Of a DNA stretch of 64,000 nucleotides, positions 46,053 to 54,997 are shown one piece after another. The DNA comes from Paenibacillus piri. GTDB taxonomy: Bacteria > Bacillota > Bacilli > Paenibacillales > NBRC-103111. A program made the translations under genes and the position numbers. The notes under the pieces were generated by a model. The model did no database searches. It was not told where the DNA came from and saw only the letters and a list, made by a program, of their open reading frames with translations. The number at the start of each line of letters is the position of its first letter. Within the stretch, counting starts at the first letter, position 1. The stretch lies in NCBI RefSeq assembly GCF_004354045.1, contig NZ_SMRT01000005.1:167501-231500 (forward strand), written 5' to 3'.

Positions 46053-47582
46053 GTGAGTAAGGGAGTCGTATATCTCGTTGGAGCAGGGCCGGGCGATCCG
46101 AAGCTGATAACGGTTCGGGGACTGGAGGCCATACAGCGCGCCGATGTCGTTGTATACGACCGCTTGGCAAGTCCAAGGCTGCTCAGGCATATGAAGCCAG
46201 GCGCGGAAAAAATATTTGTCGGCAAGCTGCCGGACAAGCATATGATGAAGCAGAGCGAAATTAATCGGCTGCTGGTCGATTTGGCGCTCCAAGGCAAAAT
46301 CGTTACCCGGCTGAAGGGCGGCGATCCGAGCGTGTTCGGCCGGGTCGGCGAGGAAGCGGAGCTGTTGGCCGACCATGGAATCCGGTTCGAAATCGTGCCG
46401 GGCATCACATCGGCGATCGCGGTTCCCGCTTATGCCGGCATTCCGGTCACACATCGTGATTTTACGTCCTCATTTTCGATCGTAACCGGACATGAGTATC
46501 CGAACAAGACATACAGCAGCGTGAATTGGGGAAATTTGGCCCAGGCTTCGGGCACGCTCATTTTTTTGATGGGCGTGGCGAACCTGGAATTTATATGCAG
46601 TCAATTGATCGAAGGCGGTAAATCGGCCGCCACGCCGGTCGCGCTGATCCGCTGGGGAACCTGGATGGAGCAGGCGACGCTCACAGGCACGCTCACCGAT
46701 ATTTTCGACAAGGTGAAGGCGGCGAATTTTCAATCGCCCGCTGTTATTATCGTCGGCGAGGTCGTCAAGCTGCGCGACAAGCTCGCTTGGTTTGAGAAAA
46801 AGCCGCTGTTCGGCCGCCGCATTCTCGTCACGCGCGCCCGCAGTCAAGCAAGCGATCTGGTGAGTCAGATCGAGGAGCTGGGCGGCGAGGCGGTCGAGTT
46901 TCCGGTGATCCGCATACAGCCTCCGACGAAGGCCGCCGCACAGCAGGCGTTAGGCTTGGCCCTGCAGCGGCTGCCGGATTTCGACTGGGTTTTGTTTACG
47001 AGCGTGAACGGGGTAGAACGCTTTTTCGAGGAGCTTCGGGACAGGCGTATCGATGTGCGCGGCATGAGCAAGGCGCGAATCGCCGCCGTCGGCCCGAAAA
47101 CGGCCGATGCGCTGTTGAATCGCGGCCTGCTGGCGGACATGCTGCCCCCCAAGTTTCAAGGCGACGAGCTGCTGGCCAGCCTGGAAGCCGAGCTGAAGCC
47201 GGGGCAGCAGGTGCTGCTGCCGACGGCCGATATTGCCAAGGCTTACATTCCGGCAAAGCTTCGCGAACTGGGACTTCAAGTGACCGAGGTGGATGTATAT
47301 GAGACCGTATTGGAGACGAGCGGCGGTGCGGAACTGATCGAGCTGCTGCGGCAGCAGGCCATTCATATTATTACTTTTACAAGCTCGTCCACCGTTACGA
47401 ATTTGCTGCGTGCTCTGCAGGAGCTTGGGGTTTCCGATCCGTTGGAGCTGCTGGCCCCTTGCCGGATAGCCTGTATCGGACCGATGACGGCGCAAACCGC
47501 AGAAGAAGCCGGGCTCGGCGTCGATTATTTGGCGGAGGAAGCGACCGTCGAATCGCTTGTGGCCGGGCTATATCAACCGTAG
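46053..47582 (+). CDS. Fused uroporphyrinogen-III methyltransferase / synthase (CobA-HemD)
   Basis: A 509-residue fusion. Residues about 1-245 are a SUMT: VYLVGAGPGDPKLITVRG, VVVYDRLAS, VTRLKGGDPSVFGR, VPGITSAIAVPAYAGIPVT and a final PAVIIVGEVV. Residues about 255-505 are HemD: FGRRILVTRARSQASDLVSQ, DWVLFTSVNGVERFF and ITFTSSSTVTNLL. The first half methylates uroporphyrinogen III toward siroheme and the second makes uroporphyrinogen III, so the fusion sits at the branch point between heme and siroheme. Start GTG 46053 lies 5 bases after hemC, with GAGGAG upstream. Such fusions occur in other Firmicutes; B. subtilis keeps the two apart. Confidence 0.95.
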   Translation: MSKGVVYLVGAGPGDPKLITVRGLEAIQRADVVVYDRLASPRLLRHMKPGAEKIFVGKLPDKHMMKQSEINRLLVDLALQGKIVTRLKGGDPSVFGRVGEEAELLADHGIRFEIVPGITSAIAVPAYAGIPVTHRDFTSSFSIVTGHEYPNKTYSSVNWGNLAQASGTLIFLMGVANLEFICSQLIEGGKSAATPVALIRWGTWMEQATLTGTLTDIFDKVKAANFQSPAVIIVGEVVKLRDKLAWFEKKPLFGRRILVTRARSQASDLVSQIEELGGEAVEFPVIRIQPPTKAAAQQALGLALQRLPDFDWVLFTSVNGVERFFEELRDRRIDVRGMSKARIAAVGPKTADALLNRGLLADMLPPKFQGDELLASLEAELKPGQQVLLPTADIAKAYIPAKLRELGLQVTEVDVYETVLETSGGAELIELLRQQAIHIITFTSSSTVTNLLRALQELGVSDPLELLAPCRIACIGPMTAQTAEEAGLGVDYLAEEATVESLVAGLYQP

Positions 47583-47668
47583 CGCTTGCCTTGCAAACGT
47601 TAGAAGTCGGGCGAATATGAGGCGGATAAAGCGGTATCGTTCTGTAATAAGCTTTTAACATATAAGCA

Positions 47669-47735
47669 GAGACTGTCGATGAATATGGAAAAGGCATTGA
47701 GAATTGCTATAGGGCCGCACTTAATCGACAGTCTC
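47669..47735. repeat. 12-bp inverted repeat ahead of hemB
   Basis: GAGACTGTCGAT (47669-47680) and ATCGACAGTCTC (47724-47735) are perfectly complementary with 43 bases between. It is followed by AATTAAC, so it is not a clear terminator. It lies in the 185-base gap between cobA-hemD and hemB. Confidence 0.8.
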
Positions 47736-47767
47736 AATTAACATGTAATCTCAGGAGGGGAAAAGCA

Positions 47768-48766
47768 ATGGGATTTCCAATCGTTCGCAACCGGAGACTG
47801 CGCAGCTCGAGCGCGATTCGCAGTTTGGTCAGAGAGAACGCGGTTTCGGTGAATGATCTGATTTATCCGATTTTTGTAACGCATGGCACGCAAATCAAGG
47901 ATGAAATTTCGTCGATGCCGGGCGTATATCATTTTTCGCTGGACCGTCTCGAAGAGGAGATTCAGGAGGTCGTTTCGCTAGGCATTAAAATGATCATGCT
48001 GTTCGGCGTTCCCGAGCATAAGGATGCCGAGGGCAGCTCGGCATTCGACCATAACGGCATTGTGCAGCAGGCAACCCGCCGTATCAAAAAGCAGCACCCG
48101 GAATTGCTCATCGCAGCGGATACCTGCTTGTGCCAGTTCACCGATCATGGCCATTGCGGCTACGTGCATGTCGATGAGAAGACGCAGCTCGCCGAAGTGC
48201 ATAATGACCGTTCGCTGGAGCTGCTCGTGAAAACCGCCGTTGCCCAAGCCGAAGCGGGCGCCGACATCATCGCCCCGTCGAATATGATGGACGGCTTCGT
48301 CTATGCGATTCGTCAAGGACTGGACGAAGCGGGCTACGATCATATTCCGATCATGTCTTACGCGGTAAAATACGCGTCTTCCTATTACGGGCCTTTCCGC
48401 GAGGCGGCGCATTCCGCTCCCCAATTCGGCGACCGGAAGACGTATCAGATGGATCCGGCCAATGCCCGCGAAGCGCTGCGCGAGGCTGAGTCGGATGTCG
48501 TCGAGGGTGCGGACTTTTTGATGGTCAAGCCTGCAATGGCTTATATGGACATTATACGGACGCTGCGCGACCAATTCGACCTGCCGCTTGTATGCTACAA
48601 TGTGAGCGGTGAATATTCAATGATTAAAGCGGCCTCGCTGCAGGGCTGGGTCGACGAGCGTGCGATCGTGATGGAAACGATGACCGGCTTCAAGCGGGCG
48701 GGTGCGGATCTGATTATTACCTACTTCGCTAAAGATGTGGCCCGCTGGGTACGCGAATCCATATAA
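47768..48766 (+). CDS. hemB: Delta-aminolevulinic acid dehydratase
   Basis: A 332-residue porphobilinogen synthase. The zinc-binding cysteines are in [19 protein letters not shown]. Two Schiff-base lysines are seen in [15 protein letters not shown] and in the [10 protein letters not shown] segment. The N-terminal [15 protein letters not shown] is typical. AGGAGGGG (47753-47760) lies 7 bases before the ATG. A terminator follows, so hemEHY behind it is a separate or read-through unit. Confidence 0.97.
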   Translation: MGFPIVRNRRLRSSSAIRSLVRENAVSVNDLIYPIFVTHGTQIKDEISSMPGVYHFSLDRLEEEIQEVVSLGIKMIMLFGVPEHKDAEGSSAFDHNGIVQQATRRIKKQHPELLIAADTCLCQFTDHGHCGYVHVDEKTQLAEVHNDRSLELLVKTAVAQAEAGADIIAPSNMMDGFVYAIRQGLDEAGYDHIPIMSYAVKYASSYYGPFREAAHSAPQFGDRKTYQMDPANAREALREAESDVVEGADFLMVKPAMAYMDIIRTLRDQFDLPLVCYNVSGEYSMIKAASLQGWVDERAIVMETMTGFKRAGADLIITYFAKDVARWVRESI

Positions 48767-48784
48767 CCGAATTATGAATTTTAT

Positions 48785-48836
48785 AGCTTTTCCCATGCGG
48801 CTCGCATTTTGCGGCTGTGCGGGAGAAGCTTTTTCA
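48785..48836 (+). terminator. Terminator after hemB
   Basis: AGCTTTTCCC pairs imperfectly with GGGAGAAGCT around an inner GCGGCTCGC-rich part, and TTTTCAC follows. Downstream, 48972-48990 has a weak resemblance to the family B box (ATGCTTGCGAAG) but no matching hairpin. Confidence 0.75.
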
Positions 48837-49039
48837 CATTCATAGGACGTTGAGTTTGAGATCCGGCGAAACGGCTGTCCGGGCGCGGTTCTTGTCATAC
48901 TTTTGTCGGAATCTCGGGACCCATTCTGTTGTTACAGGCTGCCAAATAGGGCATAATAATGATTAGAACAAATTATGCTTGCGAAGCGGATTTTGCTTGG
49001 GGAATGTGCTTTGGGGGTATACGGAAACGAGGTAGAGCG

Positions 49040-50104
49040 ATGAGTTATAACGATACGTTGATCAGAGCCTGTAAAAAGCAGACGGTGGATACGCTTCCGG
49101 TGTGGTATATGCGGCAGGCGGGACGCTATGACCCGGAATACCGCAAAGTGAAGGAAAAGTACAGCCTGCTCGAAATTTGCAGGCAGCCGGAGCTGGCCGC
49201 AGAAGTGACGATGATGCCGGTGCGCAAGCTGGGCGTGGATGCGGCGATTTTATATTCGGATATTATGAATCCGGTTGCCTCCATCGGCATCGACTTCGAC
49301 ATTGTCAAAGACGTCGGTCCGGTCATTCATAACCCGATCCGTTCCACGGCCGATGTGGAGAGGCTTCGTCCGATTCAGGTGGAAAAGGACTTATCTCATA
49401 TTATGAAAACCATTGAAATTTTGGCGGCGGAGCTCCAGGTACCGCTCATTACGTTTGCGGGCGCTCCGTTTACGATTGCAAGCTACCTGATTGAAGGCAG
49501 ACCGACCAAGAGCTATATCCGGACCAAGCAGCTCATGTACAGCGAGCCGGCTGTCTGGTTTCAGCTGATGGATAAGCTGGGCGATATGGTTATTACCTAT
49601 TTGAAAGCGCAAATCGCTGCCGGAGCGAAGGCGGTACAGCTGTTCGACAGCTGGGTGGGCGCACTTTCGCCGAATGATTTCAAACAATACGTACTGCCCA
49701 CCATTACAAGAATATTCGCGGAGCTTCGCCATTTGGAGCAGCCGAAAATTTATTTCCCCGGCGTGAGCTCCGGCGAGCTGCTGCCGCTTCTGGGACAGAT
49801 TGAGGCCGATGTCATTGGGCTTGATTGGCGCGTTTCGATCGCAGAAGGCCGCAGGCGGGTCGGATCGCGGTACGCCGTACAAGGCAACCTCGACCCCTAT
49901 GTGCTGACGGCTCCGATGCCGGTCATTCAAGAGCAGGCAAAAGCGATCATCGATCAGGGTGTTGAGCGGCCGGGGTTTATTTTTAATTTGGGTCACGGCC
50001 TGTTTCCGGAAGCTTCGCTCGACAAGCTGCGCGAGCTGACCGAATTCATACATGCTTACTCGAAGGAAGCTCTGGCCAAATCGAAACAAGGAAGCGGTGT
50101 GTAA
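49040..50104 (+). CDS. hemE: Uroporphyrinogen decarboxylase
   Basis: A 354-residue enzyme that turns uroporphyrinogen III into coproporphyrinogen III. It has the PVWYMRQAGRYDPEYR signature, ILYSDIMNPVASIGIDFD with the catalytic Asp region, ITFAGAPFTIASYLIEG and FNLGHGLFPEA. ATG 49040 is placed by GAGGTAGAG; a longer frame from 48959 has no site. hemH starts at the base after its stop. Confidence 0.97.
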   Translation: MSYNDTLIRACKKQTVDTLPVWYMRQAGRYDPEYRKVKEKYSLLEICRQPELAAEVTMMPVRKLGVDAAILYSDIMNPVASIGIDFDIVKDVGPVIHNPIRSTADVERLRPIQVEKDLSHIMKTIEILAAELQVPLITFAGAPFTIASYLIEGRPTKSYIRTKQLMYSEPAVWFQLMDKLGDMVITYLKAQIAAGAKAVQLFDSWVGALSPNDFKQYVLPTITRIFAELRHLEQPKIYFPGVSSGELLPLLGQIEADVIGLDWRVSIAEGRRRVGSRYAVQGNLDPYVLTAPMPVIQEQAKAIIDQGVERPGFIFNLGHGLFPEASLDKLRELTEFIHAYSKEALAKSKQGSGV

Positions 50105-51040
50105 ATGTCTAAACAGCGAATCGGCGTTTTGGTTATGTCATACGGTACTCCGGAGAGCCTGGACCAGGTGGAAGCCTATTACACGCATATACGTCGCGGG
50201 CACCCGCCTACGCCCGAGCAGCTCAAAGACTTGACGGATCGATACGAGGCGATTGTCGGCGGGTTTTTCCCGCTGCGCGAAAATACGAACAAGCAGGTGC
50301 AGGCTTTGGAGGACCGGTTGAATGCCGATCATCCGGAACTGTCGTTTACGTGCTACCAGGGATTGAAGCATGCGGCGCCGTACATTGAGGACGGTGTGGA
50401 GCGGATGGTCAAGGACGGGATCCGGCAGGCGGTCGGCGTCGTGCTGGCGCCGCATTATTCGGTGATGAGCGTCGGAGGGTACATCAAGCGGGCGCAGGAC
50501 AAAGCGGCCGAGCAAGGGCTGGATATCCGGTTTGTCAAAAGCTATCATCTGCACCCGCAGCTGATCGAAGCTTTGTCGAGTCGCGTGACGGATACGCTCT
50601 TGCGGTTCGGCGATGTGCCGAAAGATGAAATCAGAGTTGTGTTTACGGCACACAGCCTGCCTGAGAAAATATTGGAAATGAAAGACCCGTACCCGGAGCA
50701 GCTGCTGGAAACCTCAAGGGCGATTGCCGCCCGGACCGGCGTTTCCAACTGGCAATTCGGCTGGCAGAGCGCCGGGCAGACCGGAACCCCATGGCTCGGG
50801 CCGGATATACTGGATGTGCTGCATACCGTCAGCGCCAAGGAAAGGATACGGCATGTGCTGGTTTGTCCGATCGGCTTCGTATCCGATCATCTGGAGGTTT
50901 TGTACGACCTCGATATTGAAGCGCAGCAGACGGCAAGCGAGCTGGGCGTTCATCTGGAGCGTACTCCTTCTCTCAATACGGATCCGTTGTATATGGGTAC
51001 GTTAAGCGATGTCGTTTATGCGCTATGCGAGAGGAATTGA
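50105..51040 (+). CDS. hemH: Ferrochelatase (coproporphyrin type)
   Basis: A 311-residue CpfC-type chelatase that inserts iron into coproporphyrin III in Gram-positive bacteria. It has LVMSYGTPESLDQVEAYYTHIRRG, VVLAPHYSVMSVGGYI with the metal-binding His, VFTAHSLPEKI, and CPIGFVSDHLEVLYDLDIEA with the catalytic Glu/Asp region. The start directly follows hemE, with AAGGAAG inside the end of hemE, so translation is coupled. Confidence 0.95.
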   Translation: MSKQRIGVLVMSYGTPESLDQVEAYYTHIRRGHPPTPEQLKDLTDRYEAIVGGFFPLRENTNKQVQALEDRLNADHPELSFTCYQGLKHAAPYIEDGVERMVKDGIRQAVGVVLAPHYSVMSVGGYIKRAQDKAAEQGLDIRFVKSYHLHPQLIEALSSRVTDTLLRFGDVPKDEIRVVFTAHSLPEKILEMKDPYPEQLLETSRAIAARTGVSNWQFGWQSAGQTGTPWLGPDILDVLHTVSAKERIRHVLVCPIGFVSDHLEVLYDLDIEAQQTASELGVHLERTPSLNTDPLYMGTLSDVVYALCERN

Positions 51041-51046
51041 TGCGGG

Positions 51047-52510
51047 ATGGGGAATGAACCGAAGCATGTGGCCATTATCGGCGGCGGCCTTACCGGCTTA
51101 AGCGCAGCCTATTATTTGAAAAAGGCGATGGCGGAGCGGGGCGCGGCTGTCCGGATAACCTTGATCGAAAAAGGCAGTTCGTTCGGGGGCCGTATTCATA
51201 CCTTAAGAAAAGAAGGCTTCGTTATTGAAAAAGGGCCGGATTCTTTTTTGGCGCGCAAGCCGGCAATGATCGAATTGACCAGAGAGCTTGGGCTGGAGGA
51301 TCAGCTGACGGGCACGAATCCGAACGCTAAAAAAACGTACATCATTCATAAAAACCGGTTTCACCGTATGCCGCCCGGACTTGTTTTGGGGATCCCGACG
51401 GAGCTCGGACCGTTTATGAAAACGGGGCTGCTGTCGATCGCAGGCAAGGCGCGCGCCGCCCTGGATTTGCTGTTGCCCAAGCGGAGCAGTGAGGACGACG
51501 AGTCGCTCGGGGCATTTTTGGAGCGGAGACTCGGAAAGGAAGTATTGTCGCAGATTGCCGAGCCGCTGCTGGCCGGCATTTATGCGGGGAATACGTATGC
51601 GCTGAGCGTCAAAGCGACGTTCCCGCAGTTTCATTCGCTGGAGCAAAAGCACCGCAGTTTAATCATCGGGATGACCCGCAACCGCAAACAGGGCGGCGAG
51701 GAAAGCAGAACAATGCCCGAGGTGGCGAAAAATACCGTATTTTTGACGTTCAAGCAGGGCTTGCAAACAATTGTGGAGGGCTTGACCGAAGCGTTGGTTC
51801 GCGACGGCGTCCGCTTCATCAAGGAAGCGGAGGTTCGTTCCATTCGGAAGGCTGATGGAGCGGGGGAGGGGCGGCCCTACGAACTGACCTATGGCAGCGG
51901 TCAAACGGAAAGCATCGACGGCGCCGTCATCGCGCTGCCCGCCTACGCCATCGCGCCGCTGCTGCAGGAGGTGCCGGCTGCGCATGAATTGATGGACATC
52001 GATTATGCTTCGGTGGCGAACGTCATTCTCGCTTTTCGCGAACAGGATATGGTACGCGAGCTGGATGGCAGCGGATTGCTCGTTCCGCGCAGCGAGGGCA
52101 GATTCATTACCGCCTGTACCTGGACGTCCTCGAAATGGCTTCATACCGCGCCTGAAGGAAAGGTGCTGCTGCGCTGCTATGTCGGCCGTTCCGGCGATGA
52201 GCGCTGGATGGGGATGTCCGAGCCGGAAATCGTTCGGGCGGTTCGGCATGATTTGCAGGAGTTGATGGGTATTACGGCCGAGCCGATGTTTACGGAAATT
52301 ACGAAAATGCCGCGTTCCATGCCGCAGTATCCGGTCGGCCATCTGCAGCTGGTCCAGCGTGTGCGCAGCGGCTTGGCGAAGCAAATGCCGGGCGTACACG
52401 TAACCGGCGCCGCTTTCCACGGCGTAGGGCTTCCCGACTGCGTCCGTCAGGGGAAGGAAACGGCATTGGCGCTCGCAGCGCAGCTGACGGCTGCCGGTTC
52501 AAGCCAATAA
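51047..52510 (+). CDS. hemY: Coproporphyrinogen III oxidase / protoporphyrinogen oxidase (HemY/CgoX)
   Basis: A 487-residue FAD enzyme. The dinucleotide site is VAIIGGGLTGLSAAYYL, followed by GSSFGGRIHT and KGPDSFLARKP; the C-terminal FAD contact is HVTGAAFHGVGLPDCVRQG. In Firmicutes this oxidase acts on coproporphyrinogen before iron insertion. It starts 6 bases after hemH and ends the hemEHY unit at a short hairpin. The decarboxylase HemQ that completes this route is not in the window. Confidence 0.94.
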   Translation: MGNEPKHVAIIGGGLTGLSAAYYLKKAMAERGAAVRITLIEKGSSFGGRIHTLRKEGFVIEKGPDSFLARKPAMIELTRELGLEDQLTGTNPNAKKTYIIHKNRFHRMPPGLVLGIPTELGPFMKTGLLSIAGKARAALDLLLPKRSSEDDESLGAFLERRLGKEVLSQIAEPLLAGIYAGNTYALSVKATFPQFHSLEQKHRSLIIGMTRNRKQGGEESRTMPEVAKNTVFLTFKQGLQTIVEGLTEALVRDGVRFIKEAEVRSIRKADGAGEGRPYELTYGSGQTESIDGAVIALPAYAIAPLLQEVPAAHELMDIDYASVANVILAFREQDMVRELDGSGLLVPRSEGRFITACTWTSSKWLHTAPEGKVLLRCYVGRSGDERWMGMSEPEIVRAVRHDLQELMGITAEPMFTEITKMPRSMPQYPVGHLQLVQRVRSGLAKQMPGVHVTGAAFHGVGLPDCVRQGKETALALAAQLTAAGSSQ

Positions 52511-52531
52511 GCCCGATTAAGCGTCGGGCTT
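52509..52531 (+). terminator. Hairpin after hemY
   Basis: AAGCCCGA and TCGGGCTT form an 8-bp stem with a 7-base loop; only TGTCC follows, so termination strength is uncertain. Confidence 0.55.
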
Positions 52532-52661
52532 GTCCTAGTTGAACAGAACCAATAGAGACTCATACTTCGCCTCATACAACATTGACAAATGCGATCGTCC
52601 ATGTGACGGCGAAGCCGGTTGCCCTTACGCATGAGGATTGCGGAGAAGGGAGCTTCCGGCC

Positions 52662-53324
52662 TTAGCCGCGCAGCTTGGCAAGGTCGAGCTTTAATTCCGG
52701 GCCATCGAATCGGATGATTTCCTTTTCCTGGAAATCCCTGATAACCTGCATCAGGATCGGCTTCTGAACGCCGGCCATCTGGGACACCTCGTCGTAGTTC
52801 AGCATCATCTTTATCGTGATGACATTGCCGCTGCGGACGCCGTTTTTATTGGCAAGCTTGATCAAGCTTTTGATGACGCGGGTTCTCGCATCAAGGAAGG
52901 TTAAATCGTACACATGCTGGTTCGTATCCCGCAATCGATTGCACAGCTCGCGCATAATGCACAGCGATATATCGAAATTTTGTTGAAGCAGCCCCAGAAA
53001 GTTATGGGCATCCAGCGAAATCAGCATGCTGTCTTCCAGCGTTTGCGCGGAGGCGGAACGGGGCTTGCCGTCGATTAATGACAGCTCGCCGAAGCTGTCG
53101 CCCTTTTTGAACAGTGAAAGAATTTTTTCTTCACCGGTAACCGCCGTGTTGTATATTTTGACTGAGCCGCTGAACACAATGTAGAAGACGGAGCCGGGTT
53201 CTTTTTCTTGAAACAGGACGGTTCCGGATCGAAACGCTTTTTTCGTACAAATGTTTGAAATCGATGTCAATTGATTATCGTTTAAATTGGAAAATAAAGG
53301 AACATTTCTTAGGAAATCGATCAT
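52662..53324 (-). CDS. Crp/Fnr family transcriptional regulator
   Basis: A 220-residue regulator: a cyclic-nucleotide-binding-type domain at about residues 5-115 (RSGTVLFQEKEPGSVFYIV followed by FSGSVKIY, then FGELSLIDGKPRSASA), a long dimer helix, and a winged helix from about 145 (LNYDEVSQMAGVQKPILMQVIRDFQEKEIIRF). There is no FNR-like N-terminal cysteine cluster. Start 53324 is fixed by GGGGAG and a good promoter. It lies between hemY and hemL on the opposite strand, so heme-linked control is tempting but unproven; the ligand is unknown. Confidence 0.88.
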   Translation of the reverse strand: MIDFLRNVPLFSNLNDNQLTSISNICTKKAFRSGTVLFQEKEPGSVFYIVFSGSVKIYNTAVTGEEKILSLFKKGDSFGELSLIDGKPRSASAQTLEDSMLISLDAHNFLGLLQQNFDISLCIMRELCNRLRDTNQHVYDLTFLDARTRVIKSLIKLANKNGVRSGNVITIKMMLNYDEVSQMAGVQKPILMQVIRDFQEKEIIRFDGPELKLDLAKLRG

Positions 53325-53367
53325 CGCTTCTCCCCGTTTCAATGGATGTGGTTCCATAGTCCGAATA

Positions 53368-53396
53368 ATTATATATCGGTTTAGTAGGCTTTTCAA
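53368..53396 (-). promoter_or_regulatory. Sigma-A promoter of the Crp/Fnr regulator
   Basis: On the reverse strand TTGAAA (53391-53396), 17 bases, then TATAAT (53368-53373), 44 bases before the start codon. Confidence 0.8.
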
Positions 53397-53437
53397 GTAA
53401 ATTTATGGCAAAAGCGGGACTTAAGGCCGGGAGTACA

Positions 53438-53508
53438 TAACGAAGTCAGCTTTGCTTTAGCAAAGCTTAGCATATGCTTAGGAAGTTAGCTTTGCTGCAA
53501 GCAAGGCT
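53438..53508 (+). repeat. Family B leader hairpins, two units before hemL
   Basis: AGCTTTGCT-TT-AGCAAAGCT (53448-53467) and AGCTTTGCT-GCA-AGCAAGGCT (53488-53508) each follow a form of the box (CATAACGAAG and GCTTAGGAAG). The period is 40 bases, the same as before the ysoA-like gene. AGGAGGGG starts 3 bases after the second hairpin. Confidence 0.88.
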
Positions 53509-53524
53509 CTTAGGAGGGGTAAAA

Positions 53525-54823
53525 ATGACAAACGGAAACAAAAGAAAAGATTCGCGGTCGACGAAAGCTTTTGAAGAGGCGAAGCAGATTATTCCCGGCG
53601 GCGTGAACAGCCCGGTGCGCGCGTTCAAATCGGTCGGTTTGACGCCGCTGTTCATGGAGCGGGGATTAGGCTCCCGTGTGTATGATATTGACGGCAACGA
53701 GTTCATCGATTATATCGGCTCCTGGGGACCGCTCATTGTCGGCCATTCCCACCCTGAGGTGGTGGAGGCGATCAAGAAAACGGCCGAATTGGGGACGAGC
53801 TTCGGGGCGCCGACCGAGCTGGAAACGGCTATGGCCCGGCTCGTTATTGACAGAGTACCTTCGATGGAGCAGGTCCGAATGGTCAACTCCGGTACGGAAG
53901 CGACGATGAGTGCGCTGCGCTTGGCGCGCGGCTATACGAAGCGGTCCAAAATCGTGAAGTTTGAAGGATGCTATCACGGACATGCCGATTCCCTGCTCAT
54001 TAAAGCAGGCTCGGGCGTAGCGACGCTTGGACTGCCGGACAGCCCTGGGGTTCCGGAGAATGTGGCTGTCAATACAATCACGGTTCCGTATAACGATATC
54101 GATTCGATCCGCACAGCTTTTGAACGGTTCGGCGAAGAGATCGCGGCGGTCATCGTGGAGCCGATTGCCGGCAATATGGGCGTCGTCCCGCCGCAGGCCG
54201 GCTTCTTGCAGGAACTGCGCAGCTTAACCTCGCAATACGGCAGCCTGCTTATTTTCGACGAGGTCATGACAGGCTTCCGCGTTGGTTTGAACTGCGCCCA
54301 AGGCTTATACGGCATTACGCCGGATCTTACCTGTCTCGGCAAAGTGATCGGCGGCGGTCTGCCTGTCGGCGCTTATGGCGGCAAACGCGAAATTATGGAA
54401 CAGATGGCGCCCAGCGGGCCGATCTATCAAGCGGGCACGCTTTCCGGCAATCCGCTAGCAATGGCAGCCGGATATACGACGCTGAAGCTGCTCGGCGAGC
54501 CGGGCGTATATGAGGAGCTGGAGCGGAAATCCGCCCGACTGGAGGCCGGTTTCCTGGCGAATGCCCGCGAGCTCGGCATACCCAGCACGATCAATCGCGT
54601 AGGCTCGATGATTTGCCCGTTTTTCACCGACCGTCAGGTTACGGATTATGAAACGGCCAAAACGTCCGATTTGCAAAAATTCAACCGCTATTTCGCTGCG
54701 CTGCTCGATTACGGCATCAGTATCGCGCCTTCGCAATACGAAGGGATGTTTGTATCGACCGCGCATACCGATGAGGATATCGAAGCGACGATTCAAGCGC
54801 ATTATCATGCATTAAAAGCATAA
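53525..54823 (+). CDS. hemL: Glutamate-1-semialdehyde 2,1-aminomutase
   Basis: A 432-residue PLP enzyme that gives 5-aminolevulinate. It begins with the usual [22 protein letters not shown] contacts include [18 protein letters not shown] and [12 protein letters not shown], and the Schiff-base lysine is in [17 protein letters not shown]. The length is typical. ATG 53525 is set by AGGAGGGG (53512-53519). It is separated from hemB by hemEHY and the Crp-type gene, whereas B. subtilis has hemB-hemL together. Confidence 0.97.
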   Translation: MTNGNKRKDSRSTKAFEEAKQIIPGGVNSPVRAFKSVGLTPLFMERGLGSRVYDIDGNEFIDYIGSWGPLIVGHSHPEVVEAIKKTAELGTSFGAPTELETAMARLVIDRVPSMEQVRMVNSGTEATMSALRLARGYTKRSKIVKFEGCYHGHADSLLIKAGSGVATLGLPDSPGVPENVAVNTITVPYNDIDSIRTAFERFGEEIAAVIVEPIAGNMGVVPPQAGFLQELRSLTSQYGSLLIFDEVMTGFRVGLNCAQGLYGITPDLTCLGKVIGGGLPVGAYGGKREIMEQMAPSGPIYQAGTLSGNPLAMAAGYTTLKLLGEPGVYEELERKSARLEAGFLANARELGIPSTINRVGSMICPFFTDRQVTDYETAKTSDLQKFNRYFAALLDYGISIAPSQYEGMFVSTAHTDEDIEATIQAHYHALKA

Positions 54824-54830
54824 TCGAGTG

Positions 54831-54868
54831 AACCTCCGACCGCTTAAAATGCGCGGCGGAGGTTTTTT
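54831..54868 (+). terminator. Terminator after hemL
   Basis: AACCTCCG pairs with CGGAGGTT, with CGC/GCG inside, ending in six T residues. Confidence 0.9.
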
Positions 54869-54944
54869 GTGCGCATATCCGGAGCTGACATACGAAGGGC
54901 GAATGACGCGTGTATCGAAGTGAAGGGCATAATGCGATAACAGG

Positions 54945-54981
54945 GAAAAAAAACAGGAAGTACGAAAAGGCGTTCTTCCTG
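54945..54981 (-). terminator. Terminator after the NAGPA-type gene
   Basis: On the reverse strand CAGGAAG pairs with CTTCCTG around an inner ACG/CGT, followed by eight or more T residues. Confidence 0.88.
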
Positions 54982-54997
54982 CTTTGCTGTCATTGTA

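Noticed and set aside
48972..49010. Family B unit before hemE
   Set aside because: The box ATGCTTGCGAAG is similar, but no complementary arm follows TTTTGCT, and it is not next to the ribosome-binding site.
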